This document shows positions 40,086 through 51,343 of a stretch of 64,000 nt of DNA, piece by piece (position 1 is the stretch's first letter; each line of letters begins with the position of its first letter). The DNA is from Alkalibacterium thalassium (GTDB lineage Bacteria > Bacillota > Bacilli > Lactobacillales > Carnobacteriaceae_A), in NCBI RefSeq assembly GCF_900101165.1, contig NZ_FNFK01000002.1, positions 26,661 through 90,660 of the forward strand. Direction: 5' to 3'. The notes under the pieces were generated by a model, which searched no databases, was not told the DNA's origin, and saw only the letters and a program-made list of their open reading frames with translations. The position numbers and the translations under genes were made by a program.

Positions 40086-40679
40086 ATGAGTGTACAAACT
40101 ATGGATACATTAGTTATTATTGGAGCATTTTTGTTAACTGTAGGTATTCCTTCCTTTATCATTTATAAATTTAAGGGGGGCTGGATGATAAATTTAATAG
40201 TTTCATCTTTACTATTCATTTGGATGGTTCCTGATTTTGGGTTCTTTAGAATTTTATTATTTTTAGGATTCGCTTCCTTTATGCTAATAATAAACGCCGT
40301 AAGTTACCAAGGAAAATCGATAACTTCCCATGATGGAAAACAATTAGCAGAAAATGTAAGTGAAAGACGGTTAACTTATGAAGAAATACGAGAACAATCA
40401 AAATCAATGACCGATGAAGAAAGATTAAAAAAGCAAGAGAAGCTAATTAAAGAGTTACAAGAAGCAGAAAACCCTCAAGCAAACACAGTTGCTTGCCCTA
40501 GCTGTTCGAGCATAGATGTCGAACATATAAGCAATAACAAAAAATCATTTTCGGTAGGCAAAGCAATCGGAGGAGGGTTATTAACTGGAGGAATTGGCAC
40601 ATTAGCTGGATTTGCTGGAAAAAAAGGCAAAACAGACAAATGGCATTGCAAGAATTGTGGGCAGGTCTTTAATAAGTAA
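40086..40679 (+). CDS. Membrane protein with zinc ribbon, lysogeny operon
   Basis: The 197-residue protein has two to three N-terminal membrane segments (about 7-27, 34-50, 53-70), a charged cytoplasmic coil (about 85-130) and a C-terminal zinc ribbon (CPSC and CKNC) flanking a Gly-rich stretch (VGKAIGGGLLTGGIGTL). Expressed with the repressor and ImmA, it would be present in the lysogen; superinfection exclusion or another membrane function is plausible but unproven. GGGG precedes the ATG at 40086 by about nine bases. Confidence 0.7.
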   Translation: MSVQTMDTLVIIGAFLLTVGIPSFIIYKFKGGWMINLIVSSLLFIWMVPDFGFFRILLFLGFASFMLIINAVSYQGKSITSHDGKQLAENVSERRLTYEEIREQSKSMTDEERLKKQEKLIKELQEAENPQANTVACPSCSSIDVEHISNNKKSFSVGKAIGGGLLTGGIGTLAGFAGKKGKTDKWHCKNCGQVFNK

Positions 40680-40691
40680 AGGAGGACAAGA

Positions 40692-41684
40692 ATGAATGCA
40701 GTAGAAATTTTAGTTTTGCATTATTTAAACGGTAAAGATGAGGCTTATGAACTTAATCAGTCTTTTTGGAAAGAAAGGTACAGCGCGAATATTAACAAAA
40801 TAGTAAATCACTTGGTAAGAAAAGGCTATATTAAGTTAGATGTTGATGCCGAGAAATCACTGAATACATTGAAAGTAGACGAACTAAAGTCTATTTTAAA
40901 GAATAATCAGCTGCCTGTATCTGGAAAAAAGAAAGATTTAATAAATAGAGTTATCGAATCAGCTGATACTGAAACTTATATTCAAAAGCTAAAAAAAGTC
41001 TGGTTACCTACTGAACATGGTAAAGAAACAATAAATACAACTGATTACCTAATGTATGCTCATAGAAATTTATCTCAGTACGTTACTGTCGTAGATGCAT
41101 ACGAATCTAAGAAGAATAACCCACAACTAAACGACAAGGAAATTCTAATTCACTGTTTAGAAAATTCGTATAACTATCAAAGAGAAACTACAAGGTTCAG
41201 CAGAAATTTAGTATTCCCTTTATGGGAAGCATCAAAAATTTGCAGAAGTTATGAAGATTATTATGGCCAATATATCTTCTTAGTTAAAAGTTGTGTATCT
41301 AACTTCAGTAGCCAAGAACAATACAGCATGGACTATTTATTACAAGACTTTGATTATTTTATGGATACATATAAAATCCCAGAAGTGATGACTAAAGATT
41401 TAAAAATAGTTTTATCTACAAATAGTGAGTACAATGATGAGTTATTTACTAATATTGATGGTGCAATTAACTCCCTTGAAATAAAATCTATATTCACACC
41501 ATCCGAAATAAAAGATTCAATACAGTTTAGTATGAATCTAGATGAAGAAAGTCTAATCAGACTATATAAAAAAGTATTTAAGCGATCTGGTGGCAACAAA
41601 ACTTCTTCAAGAAAGAGTCCGCAGAAAAGTAAGAATTCAATATTTGGTACATTAACTTCAATCTACAACAAGTTTAAGAGTTGA
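40692..41684 (+). CDS. SAP-domain protein, lysogeny operon
   Basis: The 330-residue protein has an N-terminal winged-helix-like segment (1-50), a clear SAP domain (about 58-91: LKVDELKSILKNNQLPVSGK) that usually binds AT-rich DNA, and a long alpha-helical C-terminal region ending in a basic tail. AAAGGAGG precedes the ATG. It ends the repressor operon, before a terminator. SAP proteins of this type recur in lysogeny modules of Gram-positive prophages; function unknown, with host protection a reasonable guess. Confidence 0.72.
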   Translation: MNAVEILVLHYLNGKDEAYELNQSFWKERYSANINKIVNHLVRKGYIKLDVDAEKSLNTLKVDELKSILKNNQLPVSGKKKDLINRVIESADTETYIQKLKKVWLPTEHGKETINTTDYLMYAHRNLSQYVTVVDAYESKKNNPQLNDKEILIHCLENSYNYQRETTRFSRNLVFPLWEASKICRSYEDYYGQYIFLVKSCVSNFSSQEQYSMDYLLQDFDYFMDTYKIPEVMTKDLKIVLSTNSEYNDELFTNIDGAINSLEIKSIFTPSEIKDSIQFSMNLDEESLIRLYKKVFKRSGGNKTSSRKSPQKSKNSIFGTLTSIYNKFKS

Positions 41685-41693
41685 TTGGTTTTT

Positions 41694-41717
41694 GAAAAGG
41701 CTTCGGCCTTTTCTTTT
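41694..41717 (+). terminator. Terminator of the lysogeny operon
   Basis: GAAAAGGC-TTCG-GCCTTTTC (41694-41713) is a perfect eight-pair stem with a stable UUCG loop, followed by TTTTC. It ends the repressor-ImmA-zinc ribbon-SAP operon before int. Confidence 0.8.
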
Positions 41718-41781
41718 CAACTAAAAAAGAACACAAGTTCGTACTTCTACATATAAAAGTACGGGAAAAGAGGCAAAAACT

Positions 41782-42105
41782 ATGTTTATTATCGATATGA
41801 CGACACTTGAATCGGACTTTATCATAAAAAGTCTGACTAGATCCAAAGCCAATGATATCAGGACTTATGATGTGAATCATCAGATGTCAATGTTTGCTTA
41901 TTACTATGACGATTACATCCATTTGAAAATACGACGGTACAACGACCAGCGCACTAGTTCTAGAGACTGGCAAGAGATACAAACTGCTGGGTTCATTTAT
42001 CCAGATATCGAGCTAAATAAAACAGAAGACATCTACATGGACCATGAAGACAATCAATTGCACGTTAAACTCCCCTACTCTATCTATAAAAGGAATGATA
42101 AATGA
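41782..42105 (+). CDS. Hypothetical protein coupled to integrase (107 aa)
   Basis: A 107-residue protein (MFIIDMTTLESDFIIKSL) with aromatic-rich middle (MFAYYYDDYIHLKIRRY). Its stop overlaps the int start by 4 bases, so the two are co-translated. The position suggests an accessory integration or excision factor, but no HTH is visible. GAAAAGAGG precedes the ATG. Confidence 0.6.
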   Translation: MFIIDMTTLESDFIIKSLTRSKANDIRTYDVNHQMSMFAYYYDDYIHLKIRRYNDQRTSSRDWQEIQTAGFIYPDIELNKTEDIYMDHEDNQLHVKLPYSIYKRNDK

Positions 42106-43238
42106 TGAAAGGATCTGTAAGAAAAAGAGGCAATCGATGGTATTACTTTTTTGACGCTGCACCAATAAACGGGAAACGGCAAATTATTGAGCGTGCTGGT
42201 GGTGATACCAAAGCTGAGGCTTTAGCTGCTTTAAGAAAGGCTATCAGTGAATATGAGAAATCTGGAGCGGTATTCAACGACACGAACATAAGCGTTCAAG
42301 ACTATTTAGAGTTTTGGTACGATGACTATGTATTGCGTAACCTCAAATACAATACGCATAAGAATTATAGAAACATTTTAGATAAACACATCTATCCTTA
42401 CATTGGAGGGTACCGATTAAAAAGTATACAACCTTCCACTCTTCAGAAAGTTATAGATATTAACTTTGAAAAAGGATTGTCTAAAAAAACGTTGGCCATA
42501 ATAAAAACTGTACTCAACGGAGCATTTAGACGTGCAGTGTTCCCATACCAATATATCCAACAAGACCCTACCCGTTTTATAAGTATGCCAAAATTTGATG
42601 AACGACATAAAGTAACAAAAGAAGATTTAAAGATAATAACTGTTGATGAATTCAAACGATTAAAAGATAGCGTTAGTCCAGCTAATCCGTTTTACATTCC
42701 TATGATGGTCGCCTTTTATACCGGCATGAGACGGGGAGAAGTATGCGGGCTTAAATGGAGTGATATTAACTACGAAGAACAGACTATAACAGTTAACAGG
42801 ATAGTTATCATGAACGACGAGGGTTATGAAGAAGGTACACCAAAAACTCAGGCATCCTATCGAACGATCGGAATAGGAAACGATTTGGTCAATGCTCTTA
42901 AACAGCATAGAAAAAGACAGTTAGAGAATAAATTATTTTATGGCCAGCATTATATCGATAATGAGTATGTATGTACGAAAGAAAATGGAGAATTAGTCAC
43001 CCCCTATTCAATAAACTGGCATGTTCATAAAACACGAAGAGACACTGGAATCGAATTTAATTTCCATTCTTTCCGACATACCCATGCCACACTCCTCTTA
43101 GAAGGCGGAGCGAAAATAAAAGCCATCCAGGAGCGACTAGGGCATTCCAAAATAAGCACAACAATGGATACCTATTCCCACCTAACTAAAAAGACTAAAA
43201 AGGAAACGGTCGATTTGTTTGAAAACTTGATGAAATAA
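42102..43238 (+). CDS. int: Tyrosine integrase
   Basis: The 378-residue site-specific recombinase has an N-terminal arm-binding domain (AP2-like, 1-55), a core-binding SAM-like domain (about 62-150) and the catalytic domain with R210 (TGMRRGE), K248, H322-x-x-R325 (HSFRHTHAT), H348 (LGHSK) and nucleophile Y358 (DTYSHL). All catalytic residues are present. It sits 38 bp from the right att core, which it should recombine at the lepA 3' end. Confidence 0.95.
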   Translation: MMKGSVRKRGNRWYYFFDAAPINGKRQIIERAGGDTKAEALAALRKAISEYEKSGAVFNDTNISVQDYLEFWYDDYVLRNLKYNTHKNYRNILDKHIYPYIGGYRLKSIQPSTLQKVIDINFEKGLSKKTLAIIKTVLNGAFRRAVFPYQYIQQDPTRFISMPKFDERHKVTKEDLKIITVDEFKRLKDSVSPANPFYIPMMVAFYTGMRRGEVCGLKWSDINYEEQTITVNRIVIMNDEGYEEGTPKTQASYRTIGIGNDLVNALKQHRKRQLENKLFYGQHYIDNEYVCTKENGELVTPYSINWHVHKTRRDTGIEFNFHSFRHTHATLLLEGGAKIKAIQERLGHSKISTTMDTYSHLTKKTKKETVDLFENLMK

Positions 43239-43243
43239 AAGAA

Positions 43244-43290
43244 GATTTGCCATCAATTGCCGACAGATGATGGCAAAATGATGGCAAATC
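43244..43290. promoter_or_regulatory. Integrase binding repeats beside attR
   Basis: GATTTGCCATCA (43244-43255) is inverted by TGATGGCAAATC (43279-43290), with a third, directly repeated ATGATGGCAAA at 43267-43277. These 10-12 bp sites flank the start of the att core and are good candidates for integrase arm or core sites. The attL copy retains only the TGATGGCAAATC unit (3-14) within view. Confidence 0.55.
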
Positions 43291-43380
43291 TCTATTTTCA
43301 AGGGTATTAACAAATAGCCAACCTTGTTATATCAACGTTTATTCGTCATCCAAGTTAAGAACAGACATAAACGCCTCTTG
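43277..43380. repeat. attR: Right attachment site (attR) at lepA 3' end
   Basis: It repeats bases 1-104 with a single mismatch at 43372. It spans the last 42 bases of lepA including the stop (43339-43380) and 62 bases beyond. Left of it is phage DNA (int), right of it is lepA proper. Confidence 0.92.
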
Positions 43381-45162
43381 CGGAATTTCCACGTTTCCGA
43401 CGTTCTTCATTCTCTTCTTACCGGCTTTCTGTTTCTTCAGAAGTTTCTGACGACGGGTGACGTCTCCTCCGTACAACTTGGCCGTAACGTCTTTACGGTA
43501 GGCTTTAACTGTTGAGCGGGAAACGATGTTCTGACCGATTGCAGCCTGAATTGGAATTTCAAACTGCTGTCTTGGAATCGTCTGTTTCAGCTGTTCTACA
43601 ACTGAGCGTCCTCTGGCGTAAGCGAAGTCCTTGTGCACGATAAAGCTCAAGGCATCGACTTTTTCTCCGTGAATCAGGATATCCATCTTGACCAGGTTGC
43701 TGACGCGATAGCCGGCTTCCTGATAGTCCAGAGACGCATAGCCTTTAGTGCTTGATTTCAGACGGTCGAAGAAGTCATAAACGATTTCAGACAGCGGCAT
43801 GTAGTACATGACGTTGACTCGAATGTCGTCTAGATATTCCATCGTGATGAAGTCGCCACGCTTACGCTGAGCGATTTCCATGACGGCACCAACATAATCA
43901 TTTGGTACGGTAATCGTCGCTTTGACGTAAGGCTCTTCTACTGATTCGATTTCCTGTGGTTCTGGCATATCCGCAGGGTTTGAAACAGTGATCTGTTCGC
44001 CATCGGTCTTGTTGATGTGATAAATAACAGATGGTGCTGTTGTGATCAGATCAAGGTTGAATTCACGCTCCAGACGTTCCTGGATAACATCCATGTGAAG
44101 CATGCCAAGGAATCCACAACGGAATCCGAATCCTAGAGCCTGAGACGTTTCTGCTTCGAATTTCAGTGCCGCATCGTTCAACTGCAGACGTTCAAGCGCT
44201 TCACGCAAGTCTTCATATCTTGAAGAATCCGTCGGGTACATACCGCAGAATACCATTGGTACCATTTCACGGTAACCAGGCAGTGGCTTATCTGTCGGAT
44301 TGTTGGCTAAAGTCAGCGTATCACCTACTTGGGTGTCCTTGACGGTCTTGATGTTAGCTGTGACGTATCCGACGTCTCCAACCATCAGCGCGTCTCTTTC
44401 GACTGGCTTAGGTGAATGCACACCAACTTCAGTGACTTCAAATTTCTTGCCGTTACTCATCAGCTGAATCGTATCACCTTTTTTGAGTGTACCATCCATC
44501 ACTCGGATGTTCAGGACTACCCCTCTATAGGCATCATAGGCAGAATCAAAGATCAGAGCCTTCAGCGGATTATCGATGTCCCCTTCTGGTGCAGGTACTT
44601 TCTCCACGATCTGTTCAAGGATCTCTTCGATCCCTATTCCACTTTTAGCACTGGCTGGGACAGCTTCACTTGCGTCCAGTCCAATGATGTCTTCAATTTC
44701 TTTTCTTACACGCTCAGGATCTGCAGCAGGTAAGTCGATCTTATTGATGATCGGAAGGATTTCCAGTTCATTATCCAGTGCAAGATAGACATTAGCCAGC
44801 GTCTGTGCTTCAACGCCTTGTGCCGCATCTACCACTAGAATGGCTCCCTCACAGGCAGCCAGGCTACGTGAGACTTCGTATGTGAAGTCGACGTGTCCAG
44901 GTGTATCGATCAGATGAAGGATATAAGTTTCCCCATCTTTAGCCTGATACTGTACTTCGACTGTATTAAGCTTGATTGTGATTCCACGCTCTCTTTCCAA
45001 ATCCATGGAATCAAGGAGCTGATCCTGCATTTCACGGTCAGCTACTGTATGAGTCAACTGAAGAATTCTGTCAGCCAGCGTAGATTTCCCGTGGTCGATA
45101 TGGGCAATGATCGAAAAGTTTCTGATTTTCTTCTGTCGTTCTCTTGCTTGTTTTTTATCCAT
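43339..45162 (-). CDS. lepA: Elongation factor 4 (LepA)
   Basis: The 607-residue translational GTPase has G1 [10 protein letters not shown]3 DTPGH, G4 NKID, and the LepA-specific C-terminal domain ending [13 protein letters not shown]. It back-translocates or remodels stalled ribosomes. The prophage enters at its 3' end; the last 13 codons are within the att core, so the protein stays full length. It has its own promoter and lies behind the dnaJ terminator. Confidence 0.97.
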   Translation of the reverse strand: MDKKQARERQKKIRNFSIIAHIDHGKSTLADRILQLTHTVADREMQDQLLDSMDLERERGITIKLNTVEVQYQAKDGETYILHLIDTPGHVDFTYEVSRSLAACEGAILVVDAAQGVEAQTLANVYLALDNELEILPIINKIDLPAADPERVRKEIEDIIGLDASEAVPASAKSGIGIEEILEQIVEKVPAPEGDIDNPLKALIFDSAYDAYRGVVLNIRVMDGTLKKGDTIQLMSNGKKFEVTEVGVHSPKPVERDALMVGDVGYVTANIKTVKDTQVGDTLTLANNPTDKPLPGYREMVPMVFCGMYPTDSSRYEDLREALERLQLNDAALKFEAETSQALGFGFRCGFLGMLHMDVIQERLEREFNLDLITTAPSVIYHINKTDGEQITVSNPADMPEPQEIESVEEPYVKATITVPNDYVGAVMEIAQRKRGDFITMEYLDDIRVNVMYYMPLSEIVYDFFDRLKSSTKGYASLDYQEAGYRVSNLVKMDILIHGEKVDALSFIVHKDFAYARGRSVVEQLKQTIPRQQFEIPIQAAIGQNIVSRSTVKAYRKDVTAKLYGGDVTRRQKLLKKQKAGKKRMKNVGNVEIPQEAFMSVLNLDDE

Positions 45163-45201
45163 TGCTATATTTTCCTCATTCCTCTAAAAACATTCCTTAC
45201 T

Positions 45202-45230
45202 ATTATACCAACGATGGCAAGAGAGTACAA
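45202..45230 (-). promoter_or_regulatory. lepA promoter
   Basis: On the complement strand TTGTAC (45225-45230), 17-bp spacer, TATAAT (45202-45207) with a TG one base before the -10 (extended). It lies 40 bp upstream of the lepA start. Confidence 0.75.
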
Positions 45231-45351
45231 TCTCTGTCTGACCTACTGAATGATCTTGGTCTCTGTTGTCACACTTTATAACCTGAATGCTTTCACATTT
45301 CTTTACTCAAATCTATAGATAATAGAATATATCATATATACGATAAAAATC

Positions 45352-45397
45352 ACGCTCTCGTTAATACAGACATACTGGCCTGCTTTAATGAGAGCGC
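45352..45397 (-). terminator. Terminator of the dnaJ transcript
   Basis: GCTCTC/GAGAGC arms (45354-45359, 45390-45395), extended by TTAA pairs, followed on the complement strand by GTGATTTTTATC. It ends the chaperone operon before lepA. Confidence 0.7.
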
Positions 45398-45405
45398 GTT
45401 TCACT

Positions 45406-46569
45406 TTATTTATTCTTATCTTTAAAGGCGTCCTTCACTCTCGAAAAAAACGAGCCATCCACCTGCTCGACCACGTCCTCATACTCGCTGGCCTGCGCAA
45501 AGTTTCTCAGATGTTTAGCTTGTTCTTCAGTGACTTTTTCAGGAACAACGACACGGACTTTGATGTGCTGGTCGCCATTACCTGTTCCTCTCAGTCTTGG
45601 TGCACCTTTGCCTCTCAGTCTGAACGTTGTACCTGGCTGAGTTCCAGCGGGGATCTTGAACTTCACTTTGCCGTGTACAGTTGGTACTTCAAGCTCATCA
45701 CCCAAAGTAGCCTGAACGATATTGATCGGTAGTTCGTAATATATTTCTGATCCTCTCCGGTCAAACAGTTCAGATGGTTCGACTCGGAATACGACATACA
45801 GGTCGCCATAAGGGCCACCGTTGACTCCGGCATCGCCCTGGTTCTGCACGCGCATCTGATTGCCGTCTTCAACACCGGCAGGTACAGTCACTTTAACAGA
45901 ATGCTGTTTTTTAGTGTGACCCGAACCGTGACAAGTCGTACATTTTTCTTTGATTTCCTGTCCAGATCCATTACATGTCGGGCAGGTCTGCTGAGTCATG
46001 ACACGTCCGAATGGTGTATTACGCTCAACGTTTACCGCACCCGCACCTTGACACTGCGAACAGGTCTGCGGGCTGGTACCTCGTTTTGCACCGGATCCGG
46101 CACACGTATCACACGTTTCTTCACGATTGTATCGAATCGTTGTTTCTTTACCAAAAATAGCTTCTTCAAACTTAAGATCCATGACATACTGCAGATCCTC
46201 ACCTTTGCGGGGTGCATTTGGGTTACGGCGTCTTGAACCGCCCCCACCAAAGAACTGGTCGAAGATATCTTCGAATCCGCCGCCGAAGCCACCCTGGCCA
46301 CCGCCGAACCCGCCACCAAAGCCGCCGCCTGCACCGAAGTTCGGATCAGTTGAGGCATGTCCATACTGATCGTATGCTGCACGCTTCTGGTCATCACTCA
46401 ACACTTCGTAGGCTTCCGAGATTTGCTTGAACTTCTCGTCGGCATCCGGAGCGTCACTGATATCCGGGTGGTATTTTTTAGAAAGCTTGCGGTAAGCTTT
46501 TTTAATTTCATCTTTAGAAGCATTTTTAGAAACTCCTAGTAGGTCATAAAAATCTTCTTTTTCAGGCAT
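45406..46569 (-). CDS. dnaJ: Chaperone DnaJ
   Basis: The 387-residue co-chaperone has a J domain with HPD (residues about 34-36), a Gly/Phe-rich linker with repeated GGGFGGG, four zinc motifs ([32 protein letters not shown]) and the C-terminal substrate-binding domain. It stimulates DnaK ATPase and delivers clients. GGAGGGAT precedes the start. It is separated from dnaK by 167 bp containing a terminator. Confidence 0.97.
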   Translation of the reverse strand: MPEKEDFYDLLGVSKNASKDEIKKAYRKLSKKYHPDISDAPDADEKFKQISEAYEVLSDDQKRAAYDQYGHASTDPNFGAGGGFGGGFGGGQGGFGGGFEDIFDQFFGGGGSRRRNPNAPRKGEDLQYVMDLKFEEAIFGKETTIRYNREETCDTCAGSGAKRGTSPQTCSQCQGAGAVNVERNTPFGRVMTQQTCPTCNGSGQEIKEKCTTCHGSGHTKKQHSVKVTVPAGVEDGNQMRVQNQGDAGVNGGPYGDLYVVFRVEPSELFDRRGSEIYYELPINIVQATLGDELEVPTVHGKVKFKIPAGTQPGTTFRLRGKGAPRLRGTGNGDQHIKVRVVVPEKVTEEQAKHLRNFAQASEYEDVVEQVDGSFFSRVKDAFKDKNK

Positions 46570-46677
46570 ACTATCCCTCCATTGCTACTGTCACGCGTCT
46601 CTGTAGAGCTGAGTCCTACGATTGTTAGGCTTCTTGCACAGCAGCTACAGGGGCTCTGTATCTCTTTTCAAAAAGAA

Positions 46678-46715
46678 AGAAAGCACTTATTTGTGGTGCT
46701 TTAAAAGTGCTTTCT
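46678..46715 (-). terminator. Terminator between dnaK and dnaJ
   Basis: AGAAAGCACTT and its complement (46678-46688, 46705-46715) form an 11-pair stem; TTCTTTTTG follows on the complement strand. It would reduce dnaJ expression relative to dnaK unless dnaJ also has its own promoter. Confidence 0.75.
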
Positions 46716-46736
46716 TCTCTTCAAATCTCACTTCAA

Positions 46737-48584
<1,848 letters not shown>

Positions 48585-48597
48585 CTATAGAATTTTT

Positions 48598-49170
48598 TTA
48601 TAATGTAACTGATACTTTGGCTGCACGTAACACACGATCGTGCAGTTTATAGCCTTTTTCAAAAACTTGAGCCACTTCATTGCTGTCCTGATCTTCATTC
48701 GCAGGTACTTGCGTATACGCTTCGTGATAGTTGGGATCAAACGGTTCTCCAACAGGATCGATTACTTCAATCCCTTCTTTTTCTAAGGCCTGCTGCAGGC
48801 TGTTGTAGACCATCTCAATACCTTTTTTCAGGTTTTCTCCTGCTTCAGTATCGACTTCGATACTTAAAGCACGTTCGATATTGTCCAGTGCAGGAAGTAG
48901 TTCTTTCGCCAGAGACTGTGAGCTGTAGCGAAGAAGTTCTTCGCGGTCCCGCTGATTACGTCTACGGATGTTTGCCAGTTCTGCCTGAAGACGATAATAT
49001 CTGTCTGTCAGGTCGTCCAGTTCTTTCTGCTTTTCTTCCAGTTCAGAAGTCCCGCTGCTCTCTTCTTCTGTGGACTTCTCATCGTTTTCAAGCTGAATGT
49101 CTTCGTCAGCTGTTTCTTCCTGTTTTGACGATACGTCTTCATTCAACTCTTTTTCATCTTTTTCATCCAC
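48598..49170 (-). CDS. grpE: Nucleotide exchange factor GrpE
   Basis: The 190-residue protein has a highly acidic N-terminal segment (about 1-48), the long dimerising helix (DRYYRLQAELANIRRRNQRD) and the C-terminal beta domain (AQVFEKGYKLHDRVLRAAKV). It releases ADP from DnaK. GTG start with GAGGAA upstream. Second gene of the operon. Confidence 0.96.
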   Translation of the reverse strand: MDEKDEKELNEDVSSKQEETADEDIQLENDEKSTEEESSGTSELEEKQKELDDLTDRYYRLQAELANIRRRNQRDREELLRYSSQSLAKELLPALDNIERALSIEVDTEAGENLKKGIEMVYNSLQQALEKEGIEVIDPVGEPFDPNYHEAYTQVPANEDQDSNEVAQVFEKGYKLHDRVLRAAKVSVTL

Positions 49171-49191
49171 GTGACATTCCTCTTTTCCTTA

Positions 49192-50220
49192 TTATTCCAG
49201 GTAGTAATTTAATAGTGTGTGTGTCAGCTGTTTTCTGAATACATCCAGCACGCCGAATGTCTCATCGTAGGACATGCTGGTCGGACCTAACACGGCAAGT
49301 ATCCCTCGGCCATGGCCGCTGACCTGATATGCTGCGGTCACCAGACTGAAGTTGGTAAACAGTTCGTTGTCGAATTCGTCACCTATCTTCACGACGAAAT
49401 CTTCATGAATCGGATCGATCAGCACATTGAGGTTTCCTTTATTGTCCAGTAGAGAATATAAGGATTTAAGCTGCTGTTTGTCCATGTCTTCAGTGAAATC
49501 CAGCAGATTCATCTTGCCGGAAACATGATAACGGTCTTCTGCAGAAGCATTGAACGCCGATTCAAGCGACAGATACATATCCATCGCATTGGACGCATAC
49601 TTTCTGATTAAGAACGGAATGTCCTGTTCCAGTTTTCTAGCGACCTCCATTAAAGGCAGGCCGACCAGATGCTGATTGAATATATTGGCCACTTTGACCA
49701 TATCAGACTCATCGATCGGTTTCGGCAGTCTGAAGACTTTATTCTCTATCAGTCCGCCATCTGTTTGAACAATTGCCATAATCAGATTATCATTCAAGGC
49801 AACTAGTCTGAATCCGGTCAGGCGACTGGACTCGGCTTTCGGCCCAAGAACGATCGCAGTATAACTGGTCAAGTCGGACAGCAGCTTGGCTGACTGATTC
49901 ATGATATCATCCATCTGCTTGACATGATTACCAAGGACTTCATTAATGATCTGCAGCTTGTCCTCAGCTACTTCCTGAGGTTTCACGAGATGATCGATGT
50001 AATACCGGTACCCCTTCATCGACGGAACACGTCCTGAAGACGAATGAGTTTTCTGGATGAATCCAAGTTTTTCAAGAAAGCTCAGTTCATTTCTGATTGT
50101 TGCGGAACTGGCATCGATAGCCGTTTCAGTCATGATTGTTTTCGACCCGATTGGATGCCCTGTAGACGTATAGAGTCTGATGAGAGCATCAAGTATATTT
50201 ATTTGCCTCTTTGTCAACAT
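49192..50220 (-). CDS. hrcA: Heat-inducible repressor HrcA
   Basis: The product (342 aa) binds CIRCE and represses the operon when GroEL keeps it folded. N-terminal winged helix (LTKRQINILDALIRLY, SSATIRNELSFLEKLG) then GAF-like and dimerisation regions. Start at 50220 (MLTKRQ) is eight bases after GGAG; starts three codons upstream overlap that site. Confidence 0.95.
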   Translation of the reverse strand: MLTKRQINILDALIRLYTSTGHPIGSKTIMTETAIDASSATIRNELSFLEKLGFIQKTHSSSGRVPSMKGYRYYIDHLVKPQEVAEDKLQIINEVLGNHVKQMDDIMNQSAKLLSDLTSYTAIVLGPKAESSRLTGFRLVALNDNLIMAIVQTDGGLIENKVFRLPKPIDESDMVKVANIFNQHLVGLPLMEVARKLEQDIPFLIRKYASNAMDMYLSLESAFNASAEDRYHVSGKMNLLDFTEDMDKQQLKSLYSLLDNKGNLNVLIDPIHEDFVVKIGDEFDNELFTNFSLVTAAYQVSGHGRGILAVLGPTSMSYDETFGVLDVFRKQLTHTLLNYYLE

Positions 50221-50306
50221 GTGCATCACTCCTTGGCACGAAGACAGACTTCAAACGTATTGATTTACTAGCTGAGCACTCACACCGCATCAATTTATTT
50301 ATTAAA

Positions 50307-50333
50307 TTAGCACTCGAACAAGCCGACTGCTAA
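50307..50333. promoter_or_regulatory. CIRCE operator
   Basis: TTAGCACTC-N9-GACTGCTAA, one mismatch from the consensus TTAGCACTC-N9-GAGTGCTAA. It lies between the hrcA promoter and start codon, so HrcA should autoregulate the hrcA-grpE-dnaK-dnaJ operon. Only one intact copy is present. Confidence 0.9.
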
Positions 50334-50342
50334 TACATCTAT

Positions 50343-50371
50343 AATTTATCAAATAGACTCTTGTCTGTCAA
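50343..50371 (-). promoter_or_regulatory. hrcA operon promoter
   Basis: On the complement strand TTGACA (50366-50371), 17-bp spacer and a weaker TAAATT (50343-50348), directly upstream of CIRCE. Confidence 0.6.
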
Positions 50372-50374
50372 CAA

Positions 50375-51331
50375 TTAAATCTGATTTATTTTGACCTTTG
50401 CCAAACTCTCTCTCGCTTCTATCTCATCCTGATCCAGTCTTTCGATTAAAGCATCGACAGAGTCGAACTTGATCTCGTCTCTCAGATATGAGACCCATTT
50501 GACTGAAACATCTTCGCCATATATCTCTTCGCTGTAATCAAAGAGATGGACTTCGATCGAATAGCTCGGCCGATGACCGAATGTCGGGTTGTAGCCTATT
50601 GAGGCCATACCATCATGCCATTTTCCATTGACTCGCATCCTGACAGCATAGACGCCACGTTTAGGTACCATGACGTACGGGTGTGGATAGATATTGGCCG
50701 TAGGATAGCCCAGTTCTCTTCCCCTTGCATCCCCGTGAATCACGAAGCCGCTGGTTTCATAGATGTATCCCAGTAGTTTGTTCGCCCGTTCGATCTGACC
50801 TTCACCGATATAACGTCTGATACGGGTGGAGCTGATCTTATCTCGTTCGTCCTGCATTTTCTCCACCTTAATAATATCAAAGCGCCCATCTGCATACTCA
50901 TGCAAGGTATCCATATTGGCTAAGTGGGCTTTTCCGTAGGTATAATCAAACCCGGCAACGACGATTTTAGCATGCCATTTCACTATATAGTCATCTACAA
51001 ACTCCTGCGGTGAGAGACGGCCGAAGCTGGATGTGAAATCGACCTCATAAAGGATATCTACTCCTAAATTTTCCATGATCTTTTCTTTTCGATCCAACGG
51101 AGTCAGATAATTATGCTTGTCCGGATCGAAGCTTCGGTAAACGAAAGCCGGATGTCTGTTGAATGTCATGACCGCCGATTTCATCCCTTTTTGAGCGGCA
51201 ATCTGTACGCCTTTTTTTATGACCGCCTGATGTCCGCGGTGTACCCCGTCAAAAAAACCCAGGATGAGAACGATATCGCCGGAATATATATCTTTTTTAT
51301 CATATGGATGATGAATCTTTATAATTTCCAT
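50375..51331 (-). CDS. ribF: Bifunctional riboflavin kinase / FAD synthetase
   Basis: The product (318 aa) has an N-terminal adenylyltransferase domain (GFFDGVHRGHQAVI, with the HxGH-like motif; SSTRIR) and a C-terminal riboflavin kinase domain (GDARGRELGYPTANIYP). It makes FMN and FAD. Start at 51331, five bases after AGGTGG; it follows truB by 12 bases and is co-transcribed. Confidence 0.96.
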   Translation of the reverse strand: MEIIKIHHPYDKKDIYSGDIVLILGFFDGVHRGHQAVIKKGVQIAAQKGMKSAVMTFNRHPAFVYRSFDPDKHNYLTPLDRKEKIMENLGVDILYEVDFTSSFGRLSPQEFVDDYIVKWHAKIVVAGFDYTYGKAHLANMDTLHEYADGRFDIIKVEKMQDERDKISSTRIRRYIGEGQIERANKLLGYIYETSGFVIHGDARGRELGYPTANIYPHPYVMVPKRGVYAVRMRVNGKWHDGMASIGYNPTFGHRPSYSIEVHLFDYSEEIYGEDVSVKWVSYLRDEIKFDSVDALIERLDQDEIEARESLAKVKINQI

Positions 51332-51343
51332 GAGTTCCACCTA

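Larger units (their letters stand above)
1..43380. mobile_element. Complete prophage (siphovirus, A118-like layout) integrated in lepA
   Basis: The element is flanked by direct repeats of at least 104 bp and carries a full set of phage modules in canonical order: integrase and lysogeny genes (rightward), switch, replication/recombination, ArpU regulator, terminase, head, tail, baseplate, holin and endolysin (leftward), then accessory genes next to the left att site. All essential structural genes appear intact, so it may be inducible; the only suspected lesion is a possible frameshift near 27967-28027. Dit, tail endopeptidase, BppU baseplate protein and a long tape measure indicate a long non-contractile tail. 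At the usual rate of about 0.15 nm per residue, a 1143-residue tape measure would give a tail near 170 nm (inference). The host side of the left junction lies at or beyond base 1 and cannot be seen. Confidence 0.95.

Noticed and set aside
50271-50306. Second CIRCE copy upstream of hrcA
   Set aside because: TGAGCACTC resembles one half-site, but the second half is absent at the required distance.
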